Source of the DNA: Sphingomonas paucimobilis NBRC 13935
GTDB lineage: Bacteria > Pseudomonadota > Alphaproteobacteria > Sphingomonadales > Sphingomonadaceae
Length of the DNA: 64,000 nucleotides
Assembly: GCF_000739895.2 (NCBI RefSeq)
Contig: NZ_BBJS01000043.1
Coordinates: forward strand, 208,146 to 272,145
Reading direction: 5' to 3'
The position numbers were made by a program, and so were the translations under genes. The notes beneath the pieces were generated by a model. The model did no database searches, was not told the origin of the DNA, and worked only from the letters and a program-made list of their open reading frames with translations. Position 1 is the first letter of the stretch; the number at the start of each line of letters is the position of its first letter. Positions 34,254-42,721 of the stretch are shown one piece after another.

Positions 34254-35489
34254 TCAGGCCGCGATGATGGTGGTGGTTTCAATGTTGCCGCGCATGAACC
34301 CGCCGGGATTCCAGATCGGCTTCATCGGCTGAGCGACACCGTTGGTGTTCCAGCAGCGCACCATGATGGGGTTAGGCCCGCGTCTCAGCGGCACCCGCCC
34401 GTCCCAGCGCCGGAAGCTGTACCTGCCCTCGTCCGCTCCGAGCGTCGTCCTGTACCAGGTGCGGCCACCGTCCGACGACACATCGACCTTGGCGACGCCG
34501 CAATCGCCGCCCATTGCGATGCCGCCGACCGGGATCGACGCTTCATAGGCGATCGCCTGACCATCGGGCAGGCTGGTCATCCAGCTACGCGGGATCATGC
34601 GATTGATCGGTACGGTCGGGAAGTCCTTGGCACCGGGCGCGACATTCGCGCCGGGTGTCGCGGGGATCTTGTAGGCCTTGGCCATCCAATACTGGTCGTC
34701 AGGGCCGGGCAGTACCTCGATCGCGTTCAGCATCTTGACCCAATAGGTCGAGTACCAGCCCGGCACGATCAGCCGGCAGGGAAAGCCGTTGAGGAGCGGC
34801 AGTTGCTCGCCGTTCATGCCGAAGGCGATCATGACCTCGCCGTCGCGGGCATGGTCGATGTCGAGTGCCTTCTCGAAGTCAGGAGCGCCCGCCACGACCG
34901 GCTGATCGAGAGCGCCGAAGCGCACCTGCACCGCGCCTGCCTTGACCCCGGCGAGGTCGAGCACGTCGCGCAGGCGAACGCCGAGCCACTTGGCGTTGCC
35001 CATCGCGCCATTGCCCCATTGCGCGCCGGCGACGCGCGGCTGGAACAGCCCGCGGCTGTTGCCCGAGCACTGGTTCACCGCCGCCATCTCGACCCGTGGA
35101 AGGCGCAGCAGCTGAGCGAGGCTGATCGACAGCGGCCGATTGACGTGGCCGAAGACGTTGAGGCGGAAACTTTCGACGTCGATCGAGGTCGGTATGTCGG
35201 CCCAGTGCCAGCGGACGAAGAACTGGTCGTTGGGCGTGAACACCGACTTGTCGAAGACCTCCATCGGCGTCTCCAGCAAGGGTGGATGGACGCGCTGGAG
35301 GATCATGCTGCCCTTGCCGGGAAAGGCGCTGGTCATCGGCCGCTCGGCATTGCCGCCGGGCAGCTTCAGGTCGACGAGCTGCTGCGCCAGTGCCGGCGCG
35401 GCGGCAAGGCCGGCGGTGCCGAGCGCGGCATGGCTGAGGAAGCGGCGACGGCTGGTCTCACTCGCCAGCCCGGCGTCGAAATTGTCCAT
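34254..35489 (-). CDS. sorA: Molybdenum sulfite dehydrogenase (SorA-like), Tat-exported
   Basis: Oxidises sulfite to sulfate in the periplasm using molybdopterin. The 411-residue product starts at ATG 35489 (AGGAGA upstream) with a Tat signal peptide (SRRRFLSHAALGTAGLAAAPALA). Cys141 in AVNQCSGNSRG is the molybdenum-ligating Cys; the dimerisation domain (about 295-411) ends with NPGGFMRGN. The adjacent cytochrome gene and the LysR/TDT genes fit a sulfite detoxification operon. Confidence 0.88.
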   Translation of the reverse strand: MDNFDAGLASETSRRRFLSHAALGTAGLAAAPALAQQLVDLKLPGGNAERPMTSAFPGKGSMILQRVHPPLLETPMEVFDKSVFTPNDQFFVRWHWADIPTSIDVESFRLNVFGHVNRPLSISLAQLLRLPRVEMAAVNQCSGNSRGLFQPRVAGAQWGNGAMGNAKWLGVRLRDVLDLAGVKAGAVQVRFGALDQPVVAGAPDFEKALDIDHARDGEVMIAFGMNGEQLPLLNGFPCRLIVPGWYSTYWVKMLNAIEVLPGPDDQYWMAKAYKIPATPGANVAPGAKDFPTVPINRMIPRSWMTSLPDGQAIAYEASIPVGGIAMGGDCGVAKVDVSSDGGRTWYRTTLGADEGRYSFRRWDGRVPLRRGPNPIMVRCWNTNGVAQPMKPIWNPGGFMRGNIETTTIIAA

Positions 35490-35578
35490 GACAAGGCTCT
35501 CCTGTGGCCAGTCACGCTGGCGGATCGAAGGGGCATTCTGCAAGTGATCGGACCGACTGATCCGATCATCATGGCGGA

Positions 35579-36730
35579 TCAGTTCGGGGTGGCGATGCAG
35601 GGCGAGACGAACAGGTTGCCCCGCCATGCACCGGCTAGCGTCTTGGCACCGACCAGCAGCCACATCGCCGCGAGCGCAACCGTCAGCACCGTGCCGACGA
35701 TACCGAAAAACATAAGGTTCAGCGTCGTGCCGAGGCGGAAGGTGGCGACGGTGTAGACGCCGAGCGGGAAGGTGTAGCCCCACCAGCCGAGGTTGAACGG
35801 CACGCCCGCGCGCCAGTAGCGGATGGTGATAAGCGTCGCGAGCGCCAGCCACCACAGGCCGAAACCCCAAAGGCAGAGCCCGGCGACAACGCCGATCCCC
35901 TGCGCGACGGTGCCGACGCCGGCTAGCCCGTGCGCGGTGAGGATCGCCGGCGCATCCGCGCCGAGCACCAGCATGCCCAGAGCACCCGTGCCGATCGGCC
36001 CCAGCGCCAGCCAGGAAGATGCCGCCATGCTTTCATGCGGCAACTTGTGGAGTGCCATGCGCAGGATGAGGATGGCGAGGATGCCAAACGCGACCGGCAC
36101 CGAATAGGCCCACAGCACATAGGAGGTCGCGAGCGTCACTATCTGCGCGTGGGGATCGGTTAGATGCGGCGCGAGCAGCCCGCCGCTGGCGCCCGCCACT
36201 TCGGCAGCGACGACCGGCAGCAGCCATACGGCGGTCATGCCGTCCAGGCTGTGCTCGTGGCGGGTAAACATCAGGTAGGGGATCAGCACGCCGCAGGCGA
36301 GCGACATGGCGACGTCGATCCACCACAGGATATGCGCGACCGGCACGATGCCATTTCCGAACCGCGCGATGCCGAAGGCGAGACAGCCGTTGATGATCGT
36401 CGCCAGCCCCATCGGAATGGTCCCGATGAACATCGACACGGTGTTGTGCCCGAAGATGCGCCGCGCCTCGTGCCCGAACATCACCCAGCGCGCGCCATAG
36501 AGGCCGGCGAACAGCGCGAAGAGCGCGATATTGAAGAACCACAACACCTCGCCGACAGGTTTAAGCGAAGGCCCGATGCCGGGCACCTGCGGCAGCGCGA
36601 GGGCAAGGATGCCCGTGCCCATCGTCGCGGCGAACCAGTTGGGCGTGAACTGGCGGATCATCTCGCGGGGGTGATCGAGCCGGCTGAGCGGCTTGAGGCC
36701 GCTGAGAACGGAGTGCGTGTCGGCAGTCAT
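35579..36730 (-). CDS. TDT-family transporter (TehA/SLAC1 type), probable sulfite exporter
   Basis: A 383-residue membrane protein with about ten predicted transmembrane segments and the family opening FTPNWFAATMGTGILALAL. TDT proteins include TehA, malate carriers, SLAC1 and the yeast sulfite pump Ssu1. Substrate is inferred as sulfite from its place between a LysR regulator (overlap ATGA at 36727-36730) and sorA. Confidence 0.8.
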   Translation of the reverse strand: MTADTHSVLSGLKPLSRLDHPREMIRQFTPNWFAATMGTGILALALPQVPGIGPSLKPVGEVLWFFNIALFALFAGLYGARWVMFGHEARRIFGHNTVSMFIGTIPMGLATIINGCLAFGIARFGNGIVPVAHILWWIDVAMSLACGVLIPYLMFTRHEHSLDGMTAVWLLPVVAAEVAGASGGLLAPHLTDPHAQIVTLATSYVLWAYSVPVAFGILAILILRMALHKLPHESMAASSWLALGPIGTGALGMLVLGADAPAILTAHGLAGVGTVAQGIGVVAGLCLWGFGLWWLALATLITIRYWRAGVPFNLGWWGYTFPLGVYTVATFRLGTTLNLMFFGIVGTVLTVALAAMWLLVGAKTLAGAWRGNLFVSPCIATPN

Positions 36731-37599
36731 GCGACCTGCTCCTTGATGAGATCCGTCAGCGCGTCGGCCGCGCGGGTGCGATAGCGTTCCTTGTGGCGCA
36801 GCGCGTGAAAGGCGCGGTCGGGCAGCCCGAGCGGCAGCTCGACGAGATCGCCAGCCTTGAGCGCGCGCGCGACGACCAATCGCGACAAGACGGCAACGCC
36901 GGCACCGGCCTCAACGGCGGTGCGCACCGCCTCGTTGGACGGCAGCGTCATCGCTATCGTCAGCTGGGCCGGATCAAACCCGCGCGTTCGCAGCACGTCC
37001 TCGAAAGTCGAGCGCGTACCCGATCCCTGCTCACGGACGATCCAGCGTGTAGTGCGCAGCCAGGCCTCGTCGATGCGTTCGGCTTCCTCGCGGCCGACCA
37101 GCACCATTGGGTCATGCCCGACATTCCAGTGGGCAAGCGCCGGTTCGTCCACCTCGCCCTCGACAAAGCCGAGTTCCGCCGCGCCGCTCAACACCTGCGC
37201 TGCCGCGCCTTCGGTGTTGTCGATCGCCAGCTCGACCGCGATCTGTGGGTGGCGTTCGTGGAAGGCGGCGAGCTTTGCCGGCAACCAATAGCTCGCGATC
37301 GTCTGGCTGGCGACGATCCGCAACGAACCACGCGCGAGCCCGGCATAGTCCGCGAGCATCGTCTCGGCATGCGCTGCCCGCCCCAGCACCGCGCGCGCTT
37401 CCTCCAGAAAGCCGCGGCCTGCCTCGGTAAGCTGGATGCCACGCCCGACGCGGTGGAACAGCGGAACGCCGTAGCGCGCTTCGAGGGCCGCAACCGCCCC
37501 GGAGGCAGCAGACTGCGTGACGTTCAGCGCCTCCGCTGCCTTGGTGACGTGTTCGCGCTCCGCGACACCGACGAATATTCTGAGCTGCTCCAAAGTCAT
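36727..37599 (-). CDS. LysR-family regulator
   Basis: A 290-residue regulator with an N-terminal winged helix (MTLEQLRIFVGVAEREHVTKAAEALNVTQSAAS) and a periplasmic-binding-protein-like sensor domain (about 90-290). The N-terminus resembles the CysB/CbbR/YeiE group. YeiE-type proteins respond to sulfite, which suits the neighbours. It heads a four-gene unit with the transporter and sorAB and is divergent, with 146 bp between, from the second sulfite oxidase family gene. Confidence 0.88.
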   Translation of the reverse strand: MTLEQLRIFVGVAEREHVTKAAEALNVTQSAASGAVAALEARYGVPLFHRVGRGIQLTEAGRGFLEEARAVLGRAAHAETMLADYAGLARGSLRIVASQTIASYWLPAKLAAFHERHPQIAVELAIDNTEGAAAQVLSGAAELGFVEGEVDEPALAHWNVGHDPMVLVGREEAERIDEAWLRTTRWIVREQGSGTRSTFEDVLRTRGFDPAQLTIAMTLPSNEAVRTAVEAGAGVAVLSRLVVARALKAGDLVELPLGLPDRAFHALRHKERYRTRAADALTDLIKEQVA

Positions 37600-37745
37600 G
37601 CAGCATATATCGCGTACTTAGATCGATACGACCAACCGTTTGATATGGTCATTCCAATCTGGATATCGGAATGGTCGGCAGCCTTTCGTCTGCGATGGTC
37701 TCGAAGACTTGAAGCGTTACGCGTGCCCGCGACGTTTGATCGTCC

Positions 37746-38813
37746 ATGACCGATATGATCGAGCGCAGTTCTGATCCCTACAATGCCGAGCCGACGCCCG
37801 GTGCGTTGATCGAGCGGTTTCTGACGCCGCAGGCGCTGTTCTACGTGCGCAGCCACGGGCCGGTGCCGGATCTGCCCGCCAATCATCGGATCGAGGTGAG
37901 CGGGAGGGGCATGGCGAGCCGCTTCTTCTCGGTGCAGGAACTGAAGAGCACGTTTGCCACGCGCACGGTAACGGCGGTTCTCCAGTGCGCCGGCAACCGG
38001 CGTACCGATCTCCAGCAGGTCGCCAACACCTCCGGCGATCCGTGGGACGTAGGCGCGATCGGCAATGCGGAGTGGACCGGCGTACGCTTGGCCGATGTGC
38101 TCGATGCGGTCGGCGCGCCGGATGCGTCCGAGCTGTTCGTGGCGTTCACCGGCGCGGACGAGGTGGACGTGGAGGGTGAAGAAGCCTTGTTCGGGGTATC
38201 GATCGCCATGAGCAAGGCGCGGGAGCCCGACGTACTCCTCGCCTGGGCGATGAATGGCGAGCCGCTGACGCCCGAACATGGCGCCCCGCTCCGCATGGTG
38301 GTGCCTGGCTATGCCGGGGTCCGCAGCGCCAAATGGCTGACACGGATCGAGGTGCGTGAAACGCCCTCCGAGGCACCGATCCAGGCGCACGACTACAAGC
38401 TCTTCCCCGCCGCTGTGACGAGCGACACCGTCGACTGGAGCCAGGGTCTGACGATCAATGCCATGCCGCTCAACGCCGCGATCTGCTCGCCCGGTGCGGG
38501 CGAGAGTTTGGCCGCCGGAGAGGTGCGGATTGAGGGATATGCCATTGCCTATGACCGCCGTATTTCTCGGATCGAAGTGTCGGTGAACGGCGGTCGCGAC
38601 TGGCAACAGGCGACCTTCGCCGATGATCCGGAGACGCGCTGGGGCTGGCGGCGCTGGATCCTTGACGCCACACTTGCCAAGGGACGCCAGCACCTTGTCG
38701 CCCGTGCCTTCGACGAGACCGGGCAGGGACAGCCCGAGCGGCCGGATACGATGTGGAATTTCGCCGGCTATCTGTGCACCGCCTGGCATCACGTTCACGT
38801 GCTGGTCGAATGA
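37746..38813 (+). CDS. Cytosolic sulfite oxidase family molybdopterin protein
   Basis: A 355-residue protein without signal peptide, so probably cytoplasmic. The molybdenum ligand is Cys81 in AVLQCAGNRRTDL; other family blocks are NAEWTGVRLADVLDAVG, WAMNGEPLTPEHGAPLRMVVPGYAG and SVNGGRDWQQATF in the dimerisation domain. This is closer to plant/animal-type sulfite oxidase than the exported SorA in the same cluster. Divergent from the LysR gene and likely controlled by it (inference). MgtC-like gene overlaps its stop. Confidence 0.85.
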   Translation: MTDMIERSSDPYNAEPTPGALIERFLTPQALFYVRSHGPVPDLPANHRIEVSGRGMASRFFSVQELKSTFATRTVTAVLQCAGNRRTDLQQVANTSGDPWDVGAIGNAEWTGVRLADVLDAVGAPDASELFVAFTGADEVDVEGEEALFGVSIAMSKAREPDVLLAWAMNGEPLTPEHGAPLRMVVPGYAGVRSAKWLTRIEVRETPSEAPIQAHDYKLFPAAVTSDTVDWSQGLTINAMPLNAAICSPGAGESLAAGEVRIEGYAIAYDRRISRIEVSVNGGRDWQQATFADDPETRWGWRRWILDATLAKGRQHLVARAFDETGQGQPERPDTMWNFAGYLCTAWHHVHVLVE

Positions 38814-39322
38814 TCGAAGCATCAGCGGCACCGGACGTCGCTTTCTGGATCGATGCGATTGGCCGGCTGGTGGTGGCGACCGCGGCCGGGATGGTGCTCG
38901 GCTGGGAACGCTCGCGTGAGAACCGGCAGATCATGGGCCTGCGGACGCTGGGTCTGGTCGGTCTGGCGAGTTGCATCGCCGTTCAGGCGATCGTGCATAG
39001 TGGCTTGCCGAACGTGAACGCCGATGCCGCAGGACGGGCGATGCAGGGCATTCTGTCCGGCGTCGGCTTCATCGGTGCCGGTGCGGTGCTGCGGGTCGGC
39101 CAGGGTCAGGAAGTGCATGGATTGGCGACCGCCGCGTGCATCTGGGTGACAGCCACGATCGGCGCGGCAGCAGGGTTGGCGGTGTGGCCGCTCATCATCG
39201 GCGGGGTGAGCCTTGCAATGCTCGTCCTGTTCGTCGGCGCGCCGCTGGAACGCCGCATCCGCGAGCGAGCCCGTCTGACGCCGGCCGAGACCGACAGGAA
39301 GGATGTCGAGCGCAAGCCGTGA
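38810..39322 (+). CDS. MgtC/SapB family membrane protein
   Basis: A 170-residue membrane protein with four hydrophobic segments and the MgtC signatures LGWERSRENRQIMGLRTLGLVGL and GILSGVGFIGAGAVLR. Start ATG 38810 overlaps the previous stop by four bases (ATGA), so it is translationally coupled to the sulfite oxidase gene. MgtC-like proteins affect Mg2+ homeostasis and F-type ATPase activity in other bacteria. The link to sulfite is unknown. Confidence 0.85.
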   Translation: MIEASAAPDVAFWIDAIGRLVVATAAGMVLGWERSRENRQIMGLRTLGLVGLASCIAVQAIVHSGLPNVNADAAGRAMQGILSGVGFIGAGAVLRVGQGQEVHGLATAACIWVTATIGAAAGLAVWPLIIGGVSLAMLVLFVGAPLERRIRERARLTPAETDRKDVERKP

Positions 39323-39373
39323 TCGCGCTGGACCGCCCGGTGCCCGTCGGCGCCGGGAGGCGGCAAGGCGCTA

Positions 39374-40144
39374 TCAGGACACAAGCGCGGCATCTGCCTG
39401 ACGCCGGACTTCATCGGCGATCGGATGCAGTTCGGCCGCGGGTCGCTCGCCCACCACACTATAGCCGATCCCGTCGACCGCCCATGTGACCCGGCCCATG
39501 GTCCCGCTGGACGTGCTGGTCATGCTCGCGGTCTTGTCGATCTGCATGGGCCTCGTCAGCACCGCAAGTTTCGACGCTTGCGGTCCGTCGTAGAGGAGCA
39601 GTGCCGCAGGGCCGTGGGGCGTCGCGACCAGTCGCCCCCCGCCATAGCGATAGCCGGCCGTGCTGAGGTCCGGGATCGTGACGCGCTCACCCAATCGAGC
39701 GGAGGTCCATCGGATCAGCATGGCGCGCTGGTCGGGGCCGATCTCCGCCGGTCGTATCCGGTCGGCGGCATAGACACGGAAATTATCACTCGCCTCGTTG
39801 GCCAGCGCCGCGATGCCCGCGCGGGGTTCGCCGCTCCACCGCGCGCTCGACCAGCCACCGCCAAACCCCAACGCCAGCAGAAGTGACGCGGCGATGGCGA
39901 GCTGCCAACGCGGTTGCCGTTGCCGTCCCCTGATCGCTGCCACGCGCATCGTCGCCGGGATCGGTTCATCCGCGACGGGGGCGAACAGGGATGCAAGGGC
40001 TCGCGCCTGCTCCGCCTGCTCTCGCACACGGGCATGCACGTCCGGCTGGCCTTCAAGATAGGCGTCGACCAGGCGCTGCCGCTCGGGCGACAGCCTGCCA
40101 TCGATCCATGCGGCCAGATCGTCCTCGCCGATCGGGCTGGTCAT
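39374..40144 (-). CDS. Membrane anti-sigma factor
   Basis: A 256-residue protein with a cytoplasmic N-terminal anti-sigma region (MTSPIGEDDLAAWIDGRLSPERQRLVDAYLEGQPD), one membrane helix near residues 80-97 (WQLAIAASLLLALGFGGGW) and a periplasmic C-terminal domain rich in Gly/Ala. It lacks the Cys/His zinc cluster of ZAS-type anti-sigma factors. Its start overlaps the sigma stop by four bases, which fits a sigma/anti-sigma pair. Confidence 0.82.
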   Translation of the reverse strand: MTSPIGEDDLAAWIDGRLSPERQRLVDAYLEGQPDVHARVREQAEQARALASLFAPVADEPIPATMRVAAIRGRQRQPRWQLAIAASLLLALGFGGGWSSARWSGEPRAGIAALANEASDNFRVYAADRIRPAEIGPDQRAMLIRWTSARLGERVTIPDLSTAGYRYGGGRLVATPHGPAALLLYDGPQASKLAVLTRPMQIDKTASMTSTSSGTMGRVTWAVDGIGYSVVGERPAAELHPIADEVRRQADAALVS

Positions 40145-40650
40145 TGCACGCTCCTCAATCGCGGCCGTTCACCCTCCCGGAGGAGGGTCGCCAGACGGTC
40201 GCGCCCCCGCGATATGCGCGACATTACCGTGCCCAGCGGCACGCCGACTACGGCAGCGACCTCCGCATAGGGCAGGCCCTCGACCGAGACCAGGAGCAGC
40301 ACCGTTCGCTGTTCTTCAGGCAACGCATCAAGCGCGCGCAGCAGGTCGCGGTGGTGCAGGCCTGTGTCCTGATCGGCCGGGCGGCCGAGCGCGGCGTCGT
40401 CCACGAGGTGGAGCGGAACCGCCGTACCTCGCCGGCTATGCTGCCGCTGATGATCGACCAACAAATTGTGCAGGATCGCATAGACCCACGGGCGGACCTC
40501 CGCACCCCGTCGCTGTCGCCAGCGCCCGACCGCGCGCTCCAGGCAATCCTGCACCACGTCATCCGCCATCACCCGGTCGCGCAACCACGACCGGGCATAG
40601 CGGCGCAGCCCGGGGATCAGCGGTTCGATCGCGGCGGCAAGCGGGTCCAT
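40141..40650 (-). CDS. ECF RNA polymerase sigma factor
   Basis: A 169-residue sigma-70 family ECF factor: region 2 (LRRYARSWLRDRVMADDVVQDCLERAVGRW) and region 4 (LPEEQRTVLLLVSVEGLPYAEVAAVVGVPLGTVMSRISRGRDRL). It lies directly after the YVTN propeller gene, one base apart, and is followed by its anti-sigma factor. Targets are not known; the operon with a DUF305 and a propeller protein suggests envelope or metal stress. Confidence 0.88.
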   Translation of the reverse strand: MDPLAAAIEPLIPGLRRYARSWLRDRVMADDVVQDCLERAVGRWRQRRGAEVRPWVYAILHNLLVDHQRQHSRRGTAVPLHLVDDAALGRPADQDTGLHHRDLLRALDALPEEQRTVLLLVSVEGLPYAEVAAVVGVPLGTVMSRISRGRDRLATLLREGERPRLRSVQ

Positions 40651-40651
40651 C

Positions 40652-42091
40652 TCAGTCGCGCTGCACCTGCACGATGCGCCCCGGCGCGCCGTTCACCACC
40701 TCCGCAACCGCCAGAAAGCGCCGGGGTGTCGCGGTGCTGCCCTGAACGATCTGGCGGATCGGACCCGATGCGTTGACGATCGCCGCACCTGCCGGGTTGC
40801 TCATGAAGTTCGCAAGCGGCTCTACAGCGCCGCTGCCGTCCGCATTGGCGGTCAGTACGAGCATGTAAGGCTTCTTGGGCTGCAAACCGGTAACGGCACT
40901 CTGCACGACCTGAATGATGCCCTGGTCGAAGAGGGTGATGCTGCTTGCCGTACCTTTGCCGCCAATCGGCCCCATGGTCAGATGCAGCGCCTTGCCCGCT
41001 GTGCCGAGCGGCTGGAGATTGTCGGTGCCGGGGCCTGTCGGAACTGCGTTCGACACATAGGCGATCGCCTGCGGTGCCTGTCCGACCGGCACGGTAGCGA
41101 CGACCGTGTTGCCGGCAGTGTCGATCGCGGCCAGCTCATCGGAATTCTCTAGCCCGACATAAACGCGCCGGCCGTCGCCCGATGGCCAAACACCGTGCGG
41201 CATCTTGCCGACCGGAATTGTTGCCACCGGCGTGAAGTCGGACGTGCGGAACACCTTGACCACATTCTCTCCGCCGACCGTCACATACGCGAACTGCCCC
41301 TTGGCCGTGCGGGCGAAATTGACATGGTTCGTGATAGGCCCGGTATCCAGCACCTTCAGGATCGCGAAGGGTGGCCGAGCATCGAATGCGACCGTCTTGC
41401 CGATGTCCTTCAGCGTAAACCACACTTGCTTGCCGTCCGGCGTCGCGGCGATGTTGGGGCAGAAGGGGCTTGGCTGCGCCACCTGTCCGACCTGCGCGTG
41501 GGTCGCGACATCGAACACAGCCAATACCGGATTGAACGAAGAGCAGACATAGCCGTACCGGCCATCGGGAGAGAAGATCGTCATGCCCGGACCACCGGGC
41601 GTCTTGATGCGCCCCGTCTCCTTGTACGTCGTGGGGTCGAGCACGGCGATATAATCCTCGCCGCGGACCGTGACCCACACCTCCTTGCCGTCCGGCGTGA
41701 AGAACGCCTCGTGCGGACTGCGCCCGACATAGGTCGTGTGCTTGACGGTGTTGGTGGCGGTGTCGATCCACGACACGGCGTTCGATCCGATCGACACGAC
41801 CGCCAAGGTCTTCCCGTCCGGCGAGAAGCCCAGGCCGTGAACCAGCACCTGTCCCTTGTAGAGCGGGGAGAAGTTCATCGGCTGGGGATCGCCGAGTTTG
41901 ATGACGCCGAGCAGCCGGTTGTCGGCCGGGTCGGTCACCGACACCGTGTTGGAGAATTGTTCAGACGCATAGACGCGGTCGCGGTGGCTGACGGGCATGT
42001 CCTTAGCGTTCCACGGCGCCTGCTGGGCCATGGCGAGGCCCGGTGCGGCGCTCATCAGCAAGGCGGCCGAGCGCAGGATGGTCCGGATCAT
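40652..42091 (-). CDS. Periplasmic YVTN beta-propeller protein
   Basis: A 479-residue exported protein with a signal peptide (SAALLMSAAPGLAMAQ) and repeated blades of the YncE/40-residue YVTN type (e.g. VYASEQFSNTVSVTDPADNRLLGVIKLG, VAVFDVATHAQVGQVAQPS, VYVGLENSDELAAIDTAGNTVVATVPVG). The C-terminal 130 residues are a separate beta domain. Homologues occur beside metal-resistance and cytochrome genes, but the function is not known. It lies one base after the DUF305 gene. Confidence 0.82.
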   Translation of the reverse strand: MIRTILRSAALLMSAAPGLAMAQQAPWNAKDMPVSHRDRVYASEQFSNTVSVTDPADNRLLGVIKLGDPQPMNFSPLYKGQVLVHGLGFSPDGKTLAVVSIGSNAVSWIDTATNTVKHTTYVGRSPHEAFFTPDGKEVWVTVRGEDYIAVLDPTTYKETGRIKTPGGPGMTIFSPDGRYGYVCSSFNPVLAVFDVATHAQVGQVAQPSPFCPNIAATPDGKQVWFTLKDIGKTVAFDARPPFAILKVLDTGPITNHVNFARTAKGQFAYVTVGGENVVKVFRTSDFTPVATIPVGKMPHGVWPSGDGRRVYVGLENSDELAAIDTAGNTVVATVPVGQAPQAIAYVSNAVPTGPGTDNLQPLGTAGKALHLTMGPIGGKGTASSITLFDQGIIQVVQSAVTGLQPKKPYMLVLTANADGSGAVEPLANFMSNPAGAAIVNASGPIRQIVQGSTATPRRFLAVAEVVNGAPGRIVQVQRD

Positions 42092-42092
42092 G

Positions 42093-42476
42093 TCAGTGCT
42101 CCATAGGGCTATGGTGGTCGCCGCCCTGCGTCGGGGCTGGCGTCGAAGGCGGTAGCGGCTGGCCGATCGCCAGCTTCATGGCGGCGATCTCCTGCTGCTG
42201 ATCGATGATGATTTCCTGCGCGATGCGCTTGAGCTGCTCGTTATGGCCGTAGCGCAGCTCCGCCACCGCCATATCGATGGCACCCTGATGATGCGGAAGC
42301 ATCATCGCCACGAAGTCGCGGTCGACGTCACCGGACGGCTTGACCATCATGCCCGCCATCATCCGGTCCATCGCGACAGACATCATGGTAGCGTAGCCAT
42401 CGGCGGGGGCGGCCGCGACTGCGCCGGTAAGTAGGGCCGAAGCCGTCAGACCCAGCATCCAATCTCGTCTACGCAT
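42093..42476 (-). CDS. DUF305 exported protein
   Basis: A 127-residue protein with signal peptide (WMLGLTASALLTGAVAAAPA) and the DUF305 core DFVAMMLPHHQGAIDMAVAELRYGHNEQLKRIAQEIIIDQQQEIAAM. Such proteins bind metal, with His/Met-rich sites, and are linked to copper resistance. The N-terminal Met-rich stretch (MMSVAMDRMMAGMMVK) fits copper. ATG 42476 has GGAGG just upstream; ATG 42491 has none. First gene of the propeller/sigma/anti-sigma unit. Confidence 0.85.
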   Translation of the reverse strand: MRRRDWMLGLTASALLTGAVAAAPADGYATMMSVAMDRMMAGMMVKPSGDVDRDFVAMMLPHHQGAIDMAVAELRYGHNEQLKRIAQEIIIDQQQEIAAMKLAIGQPLPPSTPAPTQGGDHHSPMEH

Positions 42477-42628
42477 AAGCCTCCAGCGCATCGGTCTCGA
42501 AAGCGTAGACGATGCTCGTCGGGGTTTATTCCGTGGCCAAAGCCATTTTATCGGTCCTCACCAAAACGATAGTCTCATCCTTCTGCGGTTGGTTGACCGG
42601 GTCGCGGTCGGACAGCATATGCGCAGGC

Positions 42629-42693
42629 ACGGCGATGGATTTCCGCCGGGCCATTCGGTCGAACCGCCCTCGCAAGGGCCGATGATTCCTACC
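42629..42693 (+). promoter_or_regulatory. Fluoride riboswitch (crcB motif)
   Basis: The run GGCGATGGATTTCCGCC at 42631, GAACCGCC at 42661 and GGGCCGATGATTCCTACC ending 42693 match the fluoride aptamer consensus in order and spacing (GGCGAUGGa...CGCC, AACYGCC, cUGAUGA-UCCUACC). GATTCCT (42684-42690) in the aptamer's 3' strand is the exact complement of AGGAATC (42715-42721) in the ribosome binding region of the next gene, so translation control is plausible. Confidence 0.85.
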
Positions 42694-42721
42694 AGGCGCC
42701 GCAAGGCAGCAAGGAGGAATC

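Noticed and set aside
34803..35756. 317-residue plus-strand frame over sorA
   Set aside because: Antisense shadow of sorA and the transporter end.
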